Assembly (NCBI RefSeq): GCF_018861315.1
Contig: NZ_JAHLDL010000023.1
Location: 1-64,000 of the forward strand
DNA length: 64,000 nt
Source: Clostridium bowmanii
Lineage (GTDB): Bacteria > Bacillota > Clostridia > Clostridiales > Clostridiaceae
Reading direction: 5' to 3'
Made by a program: the position numbers and the translations under genes. Position 1 is the first letter of the stretch. Each line of letters opens with the position of its first letter. The notes beneath the pieces are model-generated. The model ran no database searches. It saw only the letters and a program-made list of their open reading frames with translations, and was not told where the DNA came from. Below, in pieces: positions 63,815 to 64,000 of the stretch.

Positions 63815-64000
63815 TTAAAATTTTGTCATACCATCTTTTGTAACAATACCCTTAATTAATGGTTTAGCTATTATTTTACCAGCTACTATTTCATATGCGT
63901 TTAATACCATTTTTATAGCTACCTTTTGTTTTTCAGAATCATTAGCATAAATAGTTGCAATAGCATCACCTATTTTTACAAAATCCCCGATTTTCTTATG
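63815..64000 (-). CDS. pdp: pyrimidine-nucleoside phosphorylase, C-terminal end (partial)
   Basis: The window ends inside this gene. The visible 61 C-terminal residues read KKIGDFVKIGDAIATIYAND, then AYEIVAGKIIAKPLIKGIV and TKDGMTKF. They match the barrel-sandwich C-terminal domain of pyrimidine/thymidine phosphorylases. These enzymes split pyrimidine nucleosides with phosphate. The N-terminal part lies beyond 64000. Confidence 0.85.
   Translation of the reverse strand, partial: HKKIGDFVKIGDAIATIYANDSEKQKVAIKMVLNAYEIVAGKIIAKPLIKGIVTKDGMTKF

Overview
The window is typical low-GC, endospore-forming Firmicute DNA, most likely Clostridium sensu stricto. The evidence is strong AT bias, GGAGG-type ribosome binding sites, TTG and GTG starts, many sporulation genes, an [FeFe]-hydrogenase-like protein and an H-NOX chemoreceptor. 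The species cannot be named from the sequence alone.

Layout. Positions 1-0.9 kb hold a minus-strand tRNA operon (Leu, fMet, Met, fMet, fMet, Leu in transcription order) with a clear promoter. From 0.9 to 20.6 kb runs a conserved chromosomal backbone on the minus strand, matching the Bacillus purR-to-yabR order: purR, spoVG, glmU, prs, pth, mfd, spoVT, spoVB, yabN, rqcP, yabP, yabQ, divIC, yabR. Insertions in this order are a two-component system plus HtrA between prs and pth, prsA between mfd and spoVT, and hup between yabN and rqcP. murC is divergent at 21 kb. A leader region with small ORFs and two terminators (22.4-23.1 kb) precedes a heterodimeric ABC exporter. From 26.8 to 50 kb lie accessory and housekeeping genes: a DUF5694 protein, a creatininase remnant, a DsbA/FrnE-like gene with in-frame TGA, an aldehyde dehydrogenase, a HEARO/IscB-RNA-like relic, tRNA-Pro, a hydrogenase-like protein, PadR with DUF2812, an ABC-F protein, an rRNA methyltransferase, ComB, a RAYT transposase with its repeats, UgpC with a PucR/CdaR-like regulator, and radical-SAM proteins. 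From 50 to 64 kb come an H-NOX chemoreceptor, a LexA-fold regulator, cyclophilin, MurI, MATE, a frameshifted FGGY kinase with an overlapping two-component system, and the end of a pyrimidine-nucleoside phosphorylase gene.

Main discoveries. (1) The DsbA/FrnE-like gene at 28.5 kb has TGA exactly at the first cysteine of its CPFC active site. Directly after it is a 7-bp hairpin with an AGGUA loop, at the place expected for a bacterial SECIS. Together with an intact promoter, RBS and terminator this indicates a selenoprotein (UPFC). (2) The exporter leader looks like ribosome-controlled attenuation, comparable in layout to B. subtilis bmrB-bmrCD. (3) The H-NOX domain keeps His102, the Tyr131/Ser133/Arg135 motif and the distal Tyr140/Trp9/Asn74 set associated with O2 binding. 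(4) Several dispersed palindromic elements, a RAYT/REP system and a HEARO-like relic mark past mobile-element activity.
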